Shown piece by piece: positions 50,314-50,960 of a stretch of DNA of 50,960 nt; position 1 is the stretch's first letter, and each line of letters starts with the position of its first letter. Position numbers and translations under genes: made by a program. The notes under the pieces were generated by a model. It saw only the letters and a list, made by a program, of their open reading frames with translations. It was not told the DNA's origin and ran no database searches. This DNA comes from an uncultured Thiocystis sp. (GTDB lineage Bacteria > Pseudomonadota > Gammaproteobacteria > Chromatiales > Chromatiaceae), in the NCBI RefSeq assembly GCF_903866365.1, contig NZ_CAIPNF010000187.1, forward strand, positions 1 to 50,960. The letters are read 5' to 3'.

Positions 50314-50960
50314 TCAAACGTCGGCCTGAATCGGGTGAAGCAACGCTGGCGGTAATTCCTGCCGGGACCGATCCAACATCCGTCGATAGAGCGATTCCAG
50401 ATTGCGGGCGAAGCGATCGGTCGAGTAAAAGGCCGCGTGATGCCGGGTGGACTGGAGTTTCTGCCGGATTGCCGCGAGCGCTTCGGGATGTGTCGCGAGA
50501 TGGCGGGCCTGCCGCTCGTATTCGTCCAGCGTGTCGACAACGAGTTCTGACATGCCGGCGGCGGTCAGCAGACTGGCCGCGACGCGCCCGGGGAAGGTCT
50601 CGCCGGGGCAGGTCAACATCGGGACGCCGACCCACAGCGCGTCGGAGGCGGTGGTATGGGCGTTGTAGGGCAGGGTATCCAGACAGAGGTCGGCCAGGGC
50701 CAGACGCGCGAGATGTTCGTCTTGCGGAAGTTTGGGAGCAAACACCAGGCGTTCGGGGCCGATGCCGCGGGCGGCGACCTCGCGGACCAGATTTTCCGGC
50801 GCCTTGTCGTTGCTGGCGAAGAGCCAGAGGACTGAATCCGGGATGGTCCGCAGCAGTCCGCACCAGCGGTCGAAGAGTTCGGGCGTGATTTTGTAGGGAT
50901 TGTTGAAGCAACAAAAGACGAATCCCGTCTCGGGCAGTCCGGCTTCGGCGCGGGTTGGCG
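50314..50960 (-). CDS. O-GlcNAc-transferase-like (SPINDLY/GT41) glycosyltransferase, 3' part
   Basis: The last about 215 residues of a gene that enters from beyond the window edge. The text GFVFCCFNNPYKITPELFDR, WLFASNDKAPENLVREVAAR and DLCLDTLPYNAHTTASDALW followed by VGVPMLTCPGETFPGRVAAS is the donor half of GT41 (OGT/SPINDLY) enzymes, including the FNxxxKI and TASDALW signatures. Bacterial members usually carry N-terminal TPR repeats, which would lie outside. Such enzymes glycosylate proteins or act in surface-glycan pathways. It is convergent with the parD remnant. Confidence 0.92.
   Translation of the reverse strand, partial: PTRAEAGLPETGFVFCCFNNPYKITPELFDRWCGLLRTIPDSVLWLFASNDKAPENLVREVAARGIGPERLVFAPKLPQDEHLARLALADLCLDTLPYNAHTTASDALWVGVPMLTCPGETFPGRVAASLLTAAGMSELVVDTLDEYERQARHLATHPEALAAIRQKLQSTRHHAAFYSTDRFARNLESLYRRMLDRSRQELPPALLHPIQADV

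Noticed and set aside
50274-50888. C-terminal extension of the ParD frame
   Set aside because: Antisense to a conserved GT41 glycosyltransferase; no ParD is this long.

Overview
The window is GC-rich with dense gene packing and reads as chromosomal DNA of a proteobacterium. A gammaproteobacterium of the purple sulfur bacterial type (Chromatiaceae or a relative) is my best inference. It rests on the mix of families: a GntR-type prp locus, a COQ8-like UbiB kinase, a fused LplT-PlsC-Aas protein, DUF29, DUF3782 and Uma2 remnants, heptamer repeats and many palindromic intergenic elements. No rRNA, tRNA or photosynthesis gene is present, so the assignment is only moderately secure.

Layout. 1-3.7 kb: methylcitrate-cycle operon on the minus strand (gntR regulator, prpB, prpC). 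It is bordered by a 7-bp tandem repeat, interrupted by two palindromic elements, and preceded by two identical TTGTCGACAA palindromes that look like the regulator's operators. 3.7-5.3 kb: a COQ8-like kinase gene and a decayed Uma2 fragment. 5.4-23.1 kb: twelve plus-strand genes with very short gaps or overlaps. In order they encode an exported AGE-like barrel protein, an Npt/MFS transporter fused to HEAT repeats, an exported ankyrin-VOC fusion, a STAS protein, an exported DJ-1/PfpI protein, a membrane SpoIIE phosphatase with its own HATPase kinase domain, an exported NTF2-like protein, a second STAS protein, GlgX, an RND adaptor lipoprotein, an RND pump and a DoxX protein. This is the best candidate here for an undescribed system: a partner-switching regulatory core embedded in periplasmic sensor-like proteins, glycogen debranching and an efflux pump.

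23.1-28.8 kb (minus strand): an exported protein with four repeated beta-rich modules, the trimodular lysophospholipid flippase/acyltransferase/acyl-ACP synthetase, and DUF29. 28.8-43.6 kb: a cell-surface glycan region with two GT4 glycosyltransferases, a DPM1-like GT2, a DUF2304 protein, a GT-C-like membrane protein and its partner, an FkbM methyltransferase and a glycosyltransferase/methyltransferase-like fusion. Between these lie an exported tandem serine protease whose second domain has lost the catalytic serine, a DUF3782 nuclease-like protein, an exported Cys-rich PPC-repeat protein and a Phd/PIN toxin-antitoxin pair.

43.6-51 kb: an exported acidic protein with its own promoter, a possible leader peptide and a textbook terminator. 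It is followed by an FG-GAP lipoprotein, a PpiC-type prolyl isomerase, a small exported protein, a GNAT-type protein, a decayed parD and the 3' part of an O-GlcNAc-transferase-like gene that runs off the window. Together the right half looks devoted to making, decorating and folding envelope or secreted macromolecules.
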